NCBI GenBank assembly: GCA_947632685.1 | Contig: CANRQD010000046.1 | Coordinates: 1-10,018 of the forward strand | Length of the DNA: 10,018 nt | Reading direction: 5' to 3' | Source of the DNA: an uncultured Bacilli bacterium | GTDB lineage: Bacteria > Bacillota_I > Bacilli_A > RF39 > UBA660 | Shown here: one piece after another, positions 1 through 6,523 of the stretch | Position numbering within the stretch: position 1 is the stretch's first letter | Layout of the letters: every line of letters begins with the position of its first letter | The notes under the pieces: generated by a model | What the model saw: the letters and a program-made list of their open reading frames with translations, nothing else | The model's database searches: none | What the model was told of the DNA's origin: nothing | Position numbers and translations under genes: made by a program

Positions 1-1101
1 ACTGCTCATTTTCTTGAACATAAAATGTTTGAACAAGAGGATGGAATAGACCCATTTACTTTTTTCTCTGAAAGTGGCACCGGTGCTAATGCCTTTACAT
101 CATTTAATAGTACTCAATATATTTGTTATGGGACAAAAGAGCTAGAAAAAAATTTAGAATTTTTACTAAAATATGTAAATTCTCCTTATTTTACTGATGA
201 AAATGTTGAAAAGGAAAAAGGAATTATTAAAGAAGAAATAAAAATGCAAGAAGATATACCTGAATGGGTATTAGATACTAAGTTAAGAGAAGGTCTATAT
301 CATATTCATCCAAGAAGAATTAGTATTGCTGGTAGTTGTGAAGATATAGATGGAATAACCAAAGAAGAACTATATAAATGTTATAATACATTTTATCAAC
401 CAAATAATATGTTTTTAGTAGTAGCAGGTAATTTTGATGAAAAATCTATTATGAATATTATAAAAAAATCATTAGATAGTAAAAAATGTCAAAATGCTGT
501 TATTAAAACTAAAAGAGTAAAGGAACCATTATCTGTTTTTTCAAAAGATATTGAATTGCCGCTTAATATAAAAATACCTAAAGTTGCATTAGGATATAAA
601 ATGCAAGAAAATTCTTTTCAAACAAAAAATGAGTTTGAACTTGATTTATATCTTTATATGTTTTCAGCACTTTTATTTGGTCCATCATCTCAATTTAAAG
701 AAAGAGTTCGTGACAAGAATTTAATGACTAATTTTTATTATGAATGGGAATCTATAAAAGGATATAAGACTTTAATAATTTTGGCAGAAACAGAAAATCC
801 TGAATTATTCATTGCAGAGGTAGAAAAAGAATTAAAAAATATTGAAGTACTACAAGAAGATATGGAAAGAATTAAGAAAGTATGGATTTCAAATGAAGTA
901 AAAGCAATTGATTCTATTGAAAGTACTGTAGCAAATATTATAGATGATCAAATTAAATATAATAAATTAATAGATAATAAAGTTGAGTGTATTAAAAATT
1001 TAACTAAAAAGAAATTAGACGATATAATTTTAAAAATGGATTTTAATAATCGTACTAAGGTTATATTATTACCAAATAAAATTATAACAAAGGAATCATA
1101 A
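1..1101 (+). CDS. ymfH: M16 family zinc metallopeptidase, YmfH-like, 5'-truncated by the window edge
   Basis: The reading frame is open from base 1; the first ATG (base 25) is internal, because the codons before it encode the inverted zinc motif HFLEH (visible residues 3-7: His3, Glu6 base, His7). The third zinc ligand is probably the second Glu of IIKEEI (about residue 79). The C-terminal half has the second M16 domain, with the GPSSQFKERVRDK segment and a following aromatic stretch. HFLEHKMFE and the closely matching ANAFTSF, PYFT and EKEKGII segments resemble B. subtilis YmfH, which pairs with the inactive homologue YmfF; that family is linked in the literature to EF-P modification in Bacilli, though its substrate is unclear. 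366 residues are visible; about 60 N-terminal residues should lie upstream, where a ymfF partner would be expected. The zinc site is intact, so activity is plausible. Confidence is high for the family, moderate for the YmfH assignment. Confidence 0.92.
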   Translation, partial: TAHFLEHKMFEQEDGIDPFTFFSESGTGANAFTSFNSTQYICYGTKELEKNLEFLLKYVNSPYFTDENVEKEKGIIKEEIKMQEDIPEWVLDTKLREGLYHIHPRRISIAGSCEDIDGITKEELYKCYNTFYQPNNMFLVVAGNFDEKSIMNIIKKSLDSKKCQNAVIKTKRVKEPLSVFSKDIELPLNIKIPKVALGYKMQENSFQTKNEFELDLYLYMFSALLFGPSSQFKERVRDKNLMTNFYYEWESIKGYKTLIILAETENPELFIAEVEKELKNIEVLQEDMERIKKVWISNEVKAIDSIESTVANIIDDQIKYNKLIDNKVECIKNLTKKKLDDIILKMDFNNRTKVILLPNKIITKES

Positions 1102-1112
1102 TCCTTTTTTTT
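1089..1112 (+). terminator. Rho-independent terminator after the M16 peptidase gene
   Basis: AAAGGA (1089-1094) pairs with TCCTTT (1102-1107) around a 7-base loop that contains the stop codon, and is followed by an uninterrupted T run to 1112. The stem starts inside the last codons of the gene. It is short and AT-rich, so efficiency may be modest. Confidence 0.6.
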
Positions 1113-1120
1113 ATTATTTC

Positions 1121-1149
1121 TTTTCATTTATATTATTTAGTTATATAAT
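1121..1149 (+). promoter_or_regulatory. Candidate promoter for the ABC transporter/AlkD operon
   Basis: A perfect TATAAT lies at 1144-1149, and TTTTCA at 1121-1126 (4 of 6 matches to TTGACA) lies 17 bases upstream. Transcription would begin near 1156, leaving a leader of only about 12 bases that starts essentially at the AGGTGA ribosome binding site (1158-1163). The -35 match is weak in this AT-rich background. Confidence 0.45.
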
Positions 1150-1167
1150 TAATTAGTAGGTGATATA

Positions 1168-2064
1168 ATGTTAAAAATTGAAGGAATTAGAAAAGCATAT
1201 CAAGATGTAGTTGCAGTAGATAATTTATCTTTTGAGGTAGCAGATGGAGAGATATTTGGATTACTTGGAGAAAATGGTGCAGGAAAAACTACAACTTTTA
1301 GAATGATTATGGGTTTACTTGAACCTGATAAAGGTTCTATTTTACTAGATGGTAAAAAAATAGATTATTCTGTAACTGATAAAATTGGTTTTGTTACGGA
1401 AGAAAGAAGTTTACTTACTAAATTAACTGTTAAGGAGCAAATATTATATTATGGTGCTTTAAAAGGAATGAATGATATTGATATAATAAAGCAATTAGAT
1501 TACTGGTTGCAGAAATTTGAAATCAAGAGCTATGAAAATAAAAAAATAAAAGAACTAAGCAAAGGTAATCAACAAAAAGTACAATTTATATCTGCAATTA
1601 TTAATAAACCAAAATTGCTTATATTAGATGAACCATTTACAGGACTTGATCCAATAAATGTTAAAATGTTAAAAGAAGCCATATATGATTTAAAGAAAAA
1701 TGGTACCTCAATAATATTTTCATCACATCAAATGGAATATATAGAGGAGTTTTGTGAAAAATTAGTTATTTTAGTAAAAGGTAAATCAATACTAGATGGT
1801 TATTTAGATGACATAAAAAATTCATATGGAATCAAAAAAATATTATTAAATGTATTGAATTATGATATTTCAAATTTGCAAAAAATAAAAGGTGTAAAAT
1901 CTATTAATAAAAAGAATGATTATTATGAAATTGATATTGATAATGAACGTGCTATCGATTTAATATTTAAGGAAATAAAAAAATACAAAGTAATAAAGTT
2001 TGATGCAGTTAAACCAACTTTAAGTGATATTTTTATAGAAAAAGTAGGTGGCTATCATGAATAA
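1168..2064 (+). CDS. ABC transporter ATP-binding protein, NatA/YhaQ-like
   Basis: A 298-residue nucleotide-binding subunit of an ABC-2 type exporter. Visible motifs in order: Walker A GENGAGKT (34-41), a Q-loop region IGFVTEER (73-80) in which Glu78 replaces the usual Gln, signature LSKGN (130-134), Walker B LLILDEP (150-156) with catalytic Glu155, D-loop GLD (159-161), and switch His187. The Glu at the Q-loop (EER) is typical of the NatA/YhaQ subgroup, as is the C-terminal extension of about 90 residues. The start ATG has an AGGTGA ribosome binding site 4 bases upstream. The 3' end overlaps the permease gene by 8 bases, so the two are almost certainly translated together. It should bind the cytoplasmic face of the permease and power export; the substrate (sodium, a peptide, a drug) cannot be told from sequence. 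Confidence 0.93.
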   Translation: MLKIEGIRKAYQDVVAVDNLSFEVADGEIFGLLGENGAGKTTTFRMIMGLLEPDKGSILLDGKKIDYSVTDKIGFVTEERSLLTKLTVKEQILYYGALKGMNDIDIIKQLDYWLQKFEIKSYENKKIKELSKGNQQKVQFISAIINKPKLLILDEPFTGLDPINVKMLKEAIYDLKKNGTSIIFSSHQMEYIEEFCEKLVILVKGKSILDGYLDDIKNSYGIKKILLNVLNYDISNLQKIKGVKSINKKNDYYEIDIDNERAIDLIFKEIKKYKVIKFDAVKPTLSDIFIEKVGGYHE

Positions 2065-3358
2065 AAAACTATTGTTTTTAACTAAAAATAGTTTATTAAA
2101 GAGAATAAAATCAAAATGGTTTATAGTAATTAATATTTTTATATTATTAATTATAATAGGACTTATTAATATTGATAGTATTATTAATTTTTTTGGTGGA
2201 GATTTTTCTAATAAATTAGAATTAGTTGTTATAGATAAAACGAATAATGTATATGATATATTTAAAACTAATATTAATAACTCTAAAGATATACTTGGTA
2301 ATGATGTATCTATTGAGGTAAAAAAAACTAATGAAAGTGAAAAGTCTTTGAAAAAAAAGCTTGATGATAAAATTTTAATTGTATTTAATTCATCTCCTAC
2401 AGAATATTTGGAAGCTAAAGTTATTAGTAATGAAAAGATAGATGCTTTGGATTATCAGCTTATAACGACATCATTATCAACTACTAAGTATAATTATGGA
2501 TTGATTAATTCAAATATTAATGTAGAAGAGTTGAATAAAATATCTAGTGAAATTAAAATAGATAGAGTAATTCTTGATAAAGAATCTATTGATGATGATA
2601 TGAATACCATAATTGGAAGTGTTCTTCCTACTATAATTTTACCATTCTTTATGCTTGTTATATTTTTAGTTCAAATGATAGGTTCAGAAATATATGAAGA
2701 AAAATCATCACGAAGTATGGAAATAATTATATCTAATGTTAGTCCTAAAATGCATTTTATATCAAAGATTATTTCATCTAATATATTTGCAATTATACAA
2801 GGATTATTATTGATATGCTATTTTATATTGGGTATGCTATTAAAAAATAATATAGATACATCAAATACTTCAGAAATTACATCATTTGTAACATCTATTT
2901 GGACTACATTAAAAACTAATGGTTTTATAGATAAATTATATTATATAATACCATTTACATTAATACTATTGTTATTAAGTTTCTTTGCTTATTCATTAGT
3001 AGCTGGAATACTTGCTTCTATGGTTGTTAATATGGAAGATTATCAACAAATTCAAACACCTATTATGTTAATTTCTGTATTTTCTTATTATCTTGCTATA
3101 ATGGCAGGGGTATTTAATGGTTCTACTTTTATAAAAATTCTATCGTATATTCCATTTATATCTTGTTTACTTTCACCGGCATTATTAGTTATAGGTCAAG
3201 TTAATATTATTGATGTATTAATATCAATTGCTATTTTACTAATATTTAATATAGTTGTATTTAAAAATGGAATTAATATATATAAAAGGGGAATTTTAAA
3301 TTATTCTAATGAAAAAGTATGGACTAAATTCAAAAAAATTATAAGGAATAAAAGTTAA
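2057..3358 (+). CDS. ABC-2 type transporter permease, NatB/YhaP-like
   Basis: The membrane partner of the preceding ATPase. I chose the ATG at 2057 (433 residues), not the in-frame GTG at 2048, because AGGTGG at 2046-2051 is then a well-placed ribosome binding site and the gene overlaps the ATPase stop codon by 8 bases. Topology by eye: a first membrane helix at about residues 21-40, an extracytoplasmic domain of about 145 residues, then several membrane helices (roughly 186-209, 240-262, 295-322, 335-352, 360-380, 385-403). After the second helix comes the cytoplasmic EEKSSRSMEIIISNVSP segment (214-230), characteristic of NatB-type permeases. This helix-domain-helices layout is usual for the family. 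Its substrate is unknown. Confidence 0.9.
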   Translation: MNKKLLFLTKNSLLKRIKSKWFIVINIFILLIIIGLINIDSIINFFGGDFSNKLELVVIDKTNNVYDIFKTNINNSKDILGNDVSIEVKKTNESEKSLKKKLDDKILIVFNSSPTEYLEAKVISNEKIDALDYQLITTSLSTTKYNYGLINSNINVEELNKISSEIKIDRVILDKESIDDDMNTIIGSVLPTIILPFFMLVIFLVQMIGSEIYEEKSSRSMEIIISNVSPKMHFISKIISSNIFAIIQGLLLICYFILGMLLKNNIDTSNTSEITSFVTSIWTTLKTNGFIDKLYYIIPFTLILLLLSFFAYSLVAGILASMVVNMEDYQQIQTPIMLISVFSYYLAIMAGVFNGSTFIKILSYIPFISCLLSPALLVIGQVNIIDVLISIAILLIFNIVVFKNGINIYKRGILNYSNEKVWTKFKKIIRNKS

Positions 3359-3360
3359 TA

Positions 3361-4071
3361 ATGTTTTCAGAAAATAGTATTTGGAATAGTCAAAAATATA
3401 ATAAATTAATTGAATATTTAAATAGTAACATTGATAATGATTATAAAGAGTTTAACCAAAAATTAATTTTTACTAAATATAAAATACTTGGTATTAGGGT
3501 ACCTATACTTAGAAAAATAGCTAAAAAAATAAGTCATACTGATATCATAAGTTTTCTAGATATAGTAAAAAATGATAGTTATGAAGAAGTATTGTTAGAA
3601 GGAATAGTAATTTCTTACATAAAAGATTTTGATGTTTCTATAAAATATTTTAATAAATTTATAAGAAAAATAGATAATTGGGCTTTATGTGATATAGCAG
3701 TATCTAGTATGAAAATTGTAAATAATTATAAAGATAAATATTTTTTACAAATAAAAAATTTTTTACAAGCTAAAGATGAATTTATAGTAAGAGTAGGTAT
3801 AGTATTATTACTTAATTATTATATAGATCTTAATTATTTGGATATAATATTTTTACTTATTGATAATATAAATAGGGAAGATTATTATATTAATATAGCA
3901 ATAGCGTGGCTTGTTAGTATTTGTTTTATAAAGTATAGAGATAAAACATATAAATATTTAAAACATAATAATCTAAATAAATTTACTTATAATAAATCAA
4001 TTCAAAAAATAATAGAATCTTATAGAGTTAGTAAAGAAGATAAAGAATTATTACGAAAAATGAAAAAATAA
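3361..4071 (+). CDS. AlkD-like DNA alkylation repair protein (HEAT-repeat DNA glycosylase family)
   Basis: A 236-residue, largely alpha-helical protein of the DNA_alkylation (AlkD/AlkC) family. Family-typical segments are GIRVPILRKIAKKI (44-57), NWALCD (106-111), FIVRVGIVLLLNYY (141-154), IAIAWLVSICFIKY (179-192) and FTYNKSIQKIIESYRV (208-223). From memory of Bacillus cereus AlkD, its DNA-contacting Trp109, Asp113, Arg148 and Trp187 correspond well in spacing to Trp107, Asp111, Arg144 and Trp183 here, so the active-site set looks intact. The expected role is removal of cationic alkylated bases (3-methyl- or 7-methyl-purines or bulkier adducts) in the cytoplasm. The ATG lies 2 bases after the permease stop, with AAGGA 13 bases upstream (a long spacing), so it is probably co-transcribed with the ABC transporter. 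Some family members are structural paralogues without glycosylase activity. Confidence 0.85.
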   Translation: MFSENSIWNSQKYNKLIEYLNSNIDNDYKEFNQKLIFTKYKILGIRVPILRKIAKKISHTDIISFLDIVKNDSYEEVLLEGIVISYIKDFDVSIKYFNKFIRKIDNWALCDIAVSSMKIVNNYKDKYFLQIKNFLQAKDEFIVRVGIVLLLNYYIDLNYLDIIFLLIDNINREDYYINIAIAWLVSICFIKYRDKTYKYLKHNNLNKFTYNKSIQKIIESYRVSKEDKELLRKMKK

Positions 4072-4094
4072 AAGGCGATAAACTCGTCTTTTTT
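4071..4094. terminator. Bidirectional terminator between convergent units
   Basis: AAAGGCGA (4071-4078) pairs with TCGTCTTT (4084-4091), including one G-U/G-T position, around the loop TAAAC. A T run (4089-4094) follows on the plus strand, and on the minus strand the hairpin is followed by a T-rich tract from the A-rich end of the AlkD-like gene. It can serve both the AlkD-like gene and the lipoprotein gene ending at 4093. Confidence 0.75.
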
Positions 4095-4962
4095 ATTGAT
4101 ATAATTCTTGTTTTAAAGTATCTAAATTTTCATGCATTAATGTTATATAATCTTTTCCATCTGTTCTATCACTATCGGTTATATTATCTATTTTATTAAA
4201 TTCTAATATTTTTATATTTTGATGTTGGTTAATAATTTTTTCTGCAGTATCGTTTGTTTTATTATTTTTAAATTTAAATATATAATTTATGGAACCATTA
4301 TTAATCAATTTATTTATTTCTGCAATATCTTTATCAGTTGATTCACTATCTAGACATATAACTTGAAGGCCAAAATTCTCTAAAAATTTAAGTGAAGAAT
4401 CTGCAACTACAATAATTTTATCATTTGTATTTTCTACTGCTAATCTATATTCAGAATCTAACTCTGATAAATCTATTTTTAATTTATTATATGCTTTATC
4501 TATTTCTTTAGTTAGGTAAGTACTAGTTACATATTCTTTTAAACCAAGTCTTACGTTTTGAGCCATCATTAATAGGGATGATGGATTAAGCCATAATTCT
4601 TCATTTGAATATTCAGTTTCTAATACATATGATGTATCTATTATTTTTAAGTCCTTATTGATATCAAGTAAGTCAACAGCTAATTCTCTTTCATTTTTTA
4701 CTAAACCTGTATATATAAATAACCCCATAGCGCTATAATTATTTTTTTGTTTCTTAGTTACTTTATAATCACTTATTATGACATCATCGGGATAGACTCT
4801 ATTTATAGTTGAATGATTTCCATACAATTTATTTATTATATATTCGTTTGGATAATTTGTTACTGCAATATCAATATCGTCCATATTATCTTGTTTACAA
4901 CCTGTAGTAGTTAATGATATACCTAAAATCATCATTAATAATAAAAATATTTTCTTTTTCAT
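4093..4962 (-). CDS. ZnuA/SBP_bac_9-like lipoprotein with degenerate metal site
   Basis: A 289-residue secreted lipoprotein. The N-terminus is a lipoprotein signal: basic MKKK, a hydrophobic core, then TTGC with the lipidated Cys at residue 22. I chose the ATG at 4962 over a GTG one codon upstream because AAGGAG (4976-4971) is then 8 bases away. The rest resembles the metal-binding solute receptor family (ZnuA/AdcA/TroA): an N-terminal IAVTNYPNEYI strand, ELWLNPSSLLMMAQNV (about 122-137), a long linking helix, the LKFLENFGL segment (about 191-199), and a C-terminal YITLMHENLDTLKQEL. The histidines that normally coordinate zinc or manganese are absent: ELWLNP stands where HVWLDP is usual, and only three His occur, none at an expected site. 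It lies 4 bases after yidD. No ZnuB or ZnuC gene is nearby. Family membership is fairly sure; metal transport is doubtful. Confidence 0.75.
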   Translation of the reverse strand: MKKKIFLLLMMILGISLTTTGCKQDNMDDIDIAVTNYPNEYIINKLYGNHSTINRVYPDDVIISDYKVTKKQKNNYSAMGLFIYTGLVKNERELAVDLLDINKDLKIIDTSYVLETEYSNEELWLNPSSLLMMAQNVRLGLKEYVTSTYLTKEIDKAYNKLKIDLSELDSEYRLAVENTNDKIIVVADSSLKFLENFGLQVICLDSESTDKDIAEINKLINNGSINYIFKFKNNKTNDTAEKIINQHQNIKILEFNKIDNITDSDRTDGKDYITLMHENLDTLKQELYQ

Positions 4963-4966
4963 CACT

Positions 4967-5191
4967 TTATCTCCTTTTTACTCTTACTTTCACTGGATCG
5001 TATCCGTATGTTCCTAAAGGATTACACCTTAATATTCTTTTTATTCCCAAATAAGTTCCTTTTGCTGTACCATATTCATTAATAGCGTCTATCATATAGT
5101 TAGAACAAGTTGGAATATGACGACAAGTATTATGCCAGGGACCAGGAATATGCTGATATATTCTTATAAAAAATATAATTATTTTTTTCAT
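4967..5191 (-). CDS. yidD: YidD, membrane protein insertion efficiency factor
   Basis: A 74-residue protein with the whole YidD pattern: an N-terminal amphipathic helix MKKIIIFFIRIYQ, then HIPGPWHNTCRHIPTCSNYM with the conserved Cys pair, AINEYGTAKG, IKRILRCNPLGTYGYDPV, and a basic tail. YidD lies on the inner face of the cytoplasmic membrane and helps YidC/Sec insert membrane proteins. A longer frame starts at 5209, but the ATG at 5191 fits better: it starts at the MKK that begins other YidD proteins, GGTGAT (5200-5195) is a proper ribosome binding site, and the predicted transcript begins near 5202. YidD usually lies beside rpmH-rnpA-yidC; here it heads a two-gene unit with the ZnuA-like lipoprotein, whose ribosome binding site lies within yidD's last codons. 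Confidence 0.93.
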   Translation of the reverse strand: MKKIIIFFIRIYQHIPGPWHNTCRHIPTCSNYMIDAINEYGTAKGTYLGIKRILRCNPLGTYGYDPVKVRVKRR

Positions 5192-5208
5192 ATCATCACC
5201 ATATACCA

Positions 5209-5237
5209 ATTTTACTATAAAAGTTAGAAAATATCAA
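5209..5237 (-). promoter_or_regulatory. Promoter for yidD-lipoprotein unit
   Basis: On the minus strand TTGATA (5237-5232) and TAAAAT (5214-5209) are separated by exactly 17 bases. Transcription would start near 5202, about 11 bases before the chosen yidD start, which argues against the longer frame beginning at 5209. Confidence 0.6.
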
Positions 5238-5270
5238 TTATTATTAATTTATAAAAATGTACATATAAAA

Positions 5271-5675
5271 TTATTTATATAGGGTAGTTAAATTATTCTT
5301 TAATTTTATAAGTTTTTTCTTTTTAAATTTTTTATCTTCAAATTTTATTTTTTTATTTAGATCATTTTCTATAGTTAAATATGAATTTGTAATATTAATG
5401 TTATTTTTTTCTTTGCTATAATTTTGTTTAATTTCTTTAGTTTCTTTAGATAAATTAATTAATTTTTTAATATTTGATACTGATATGTAAATTATTCCTA
5501 TTTCAAATAAAGTTAAAGTAACTGCAGGTAGATTTTCTTTATTGATATTATAAATACAAATTGGTGTATTTACTAAAAGTGTTATACTACCTATATAAAT
5601 ATTTTTGATAAAATCAGTTTTTATATTATTATAATCATTTAATTTATTATTTAATTCTAGATTTTTATATTTCAT
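5271..5675 (-). CDS. Small hypothetical membrane protein
   Basis: A 134-residue protein that I do not recognise. AGGAG lies 7 bases before the ATG, which supports translation. The first 22 residues are polar; two hydrophobic stretches follow (about 24-42 and 49-67), separated by a short polar turn, which fits a two-helix hairpin in the membrane. The last 65 residues are hydrophilic and very rich in Lys, Asn and Glu, with KKFKKKKLIKLKNN near the end, probably a helical cytoplasmic tail. Composition bias toward Ile, Asn and Lys follows the AT-rich genome. It lies between yidD (same strand, 80 bases downstream, with its own promoter) and divergent rnc. Nothing in it suggests a reaction or partner. 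Confidence 0.7.
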   Translation of the reverse strand: MKYKNLELNNKLNDYNNIKTDFIKNIYIGSITLLVNTPICIYNINKENLPAVTLTLFEIGIIYISVSNIKKLINLSKETKEIKQNYSKEKNNINITNSYLTIENDLNKKIKFEDKKFKKKKLIKLKNNLTTLYK

Positions 5676-5697
5676 AATTTTTCTCCTTAAACATTTA

Positions 5698-5703
5698 ATT
5701 ATA
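5698..5703 (-). promoter_or_regulatory. Candidate -10 box for the small membrane protein gene
   Basis: TATAAT reads on the minus strand from 5703 to 5698, 22 bases before the ATG at 5675. No good -35 hexamer is visible 16-18 bases upstream, so this is only a weak call. It lies about 40 bases from the divergent rnc -10 box. Confidence 0.35.
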
Positions 5704-5740
5704 TGAAATTTATTTTAATCTATACTAAAATTGTTATTTT

Positions 5741-5749
5741 TGTTATAAT
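5741..5749 (+). promoter_or_regulatory. Extended -10 promoter of rnc
   Basis: TGTTATAAT is a perfect TGn-extended -10 element, which explains the lack of a clear -35 hexamer (the bases 17 upstream read TATACT). Initiation would fall near 5756, giving a leader of about 9 bases that starts at the GGTGA ribosome binding site (5756-5760). Confidence 0.6.
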
Positions 5750-5764
5750 ATTTTTGGTGATTAT

Positions 5765-6430
5765 ATGGAAGAATTATATAAAAAACTTAATATTCATCCA
5801 AAAGATGAAAAATTATATAATACAGCAGTTTCTCATTCTTCTTATGCTAATGAGCATAAAGCTCGTAAAGATTATGAAAGATTAGAGTTTTTAGGTGATG
5901 CAGTTTTGGATTTAGTAGTTGCAGATTATTTATATTCTAATCATGATGAAACAGAAGGGGAAATGACTAAAGTACGTGCAAGTTATGTATGTGAAAATGC
6001 TTTATATGAATATAGTATGAATTTAGAATTATATAAATATATTAAAGTTGGTCATGGAGAAGAAAAAGAAGGAGGTAAATATAAAAAGGCAATTTTATCT
6101 GATATATTTGAAGCTATAATAGGGGCAATATATTTAGATTTAGGTTATGCAACTGCAAGGCGTGTTGCTTTAAATATAATTGTACCTTATATAGAAAATC
6201 CTAAAATAGTATTCTTTAGTGATTATAAATCTTCTCTTCAAGAATTTGTACAAACAGAACAAAAATCATTATCATATGATTTAGTAAAAGAAGAAGGTCC
6301 TGCTCATGATAAAACATTTACAGTAGAAGTTAGAGTTGATAATATCGTTTATGGAATGGGAGTAGCAGGTAGTAAAAAAGAAGCAGAACAAAATGCTGCG
6401 AAAGAGGCATTATCTAAGTTAGCAAAATAG
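5765..6430 (+). CDS. rnc: Ribonuclease III
   Basis: A 221-residue double-strand-specific endoribonuclease of full normal length. The RNase III signature ERLEFLGDAVLDL (38-50) carries Glu41 and Asp45; the second acidic pair is Asp113 and Glu116 in LSDIFEAIIGAIYLD. All four metal-coordinating residues are present, so it should be active. The double-stranded RNA-binding domain covers about 153-221, with SSLQEF, GPAHDKTF and the terminal GSKKEAEQNAAKEAL. It processes rRNA precursors, matures some mRNAs and degrades antisense duplexes. The start has GGTGA 4 bases upstream. In many Firmicutes rnc is followed by smc and ftsY; here the tandem repeat-protein genes follow instead, so that order is either broken by insertion or never existed in this lineage. 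Confidence 0.97.
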   Translation: MEELYKKLNIHPKDEKLYNTAVSHSSYANEHKARKDYERLEFLGDAVLDLVVADYLYSNHDETEGEMTKVRASYVCENALYEYSMNLELYKYIKVGHGEEKEGGKYKKAILSDIFEAIIGAIYLDLGYATARRVALNIIVPYIENPKIVFFSDYKSSLQEFVQTEQKSLSYDLVKEEGPAHDKTFTVEVRVDNIVYGMGVAGSKKEAEQNAAKEALSKLAK

Positions 6431-6468
6431 TGTTGTTTTAAAGAAATAGAAGCTAAAATATTAAAAGA

Positions 6469-6486
6469 TTATCTTTTAGAAGATAA
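6469..6486. repeat. Perfect inverted repeat upstream of the first repeat-protein gene
   Basis: TTATCTT (6469-6475) and AAGATAA (6480-6486) are perfect inverted arms around TTAG. It lies 38 bases after the rnc stop and is not followed by a T run, so it is a poor terminator. It covers the -35 position (6472-6477) of the next promoter, which fits an operator site. In such AT-rich sequence chance cannot be excluded. Confidence 0.35.
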
Positions 6487-6491
6487 AAGTT

Positions 6492-6500
6492 TGCTATAAT
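6492..6500 (+). promoter_or_regulatory. Extended -10 promoter of the first repeat-protein gene
   Basis: TGCTATAAT matches the TGn-extended -10 consensus exactly. The same element recurs before the third paralogue (8801-8809), and the sequence from it to the ribosome binding site is alike in both, so the promoter was probably duplicated with the gene. AAGGAG (6511-6516) lies 7 bases before the ATG at 6524. Confidence 0.6.
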
Positions 6501-6523
6501 AAAAAAATTTAAGGAGAAAAAAT

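Noticed and set aside
5703..5885. 60-codon plus-strand frame overlapping the start of rnc
   Set aside because: No ribosome binding site; it starts upstream of the rnc -10 box and overlaps the rnc frame, which is certain.
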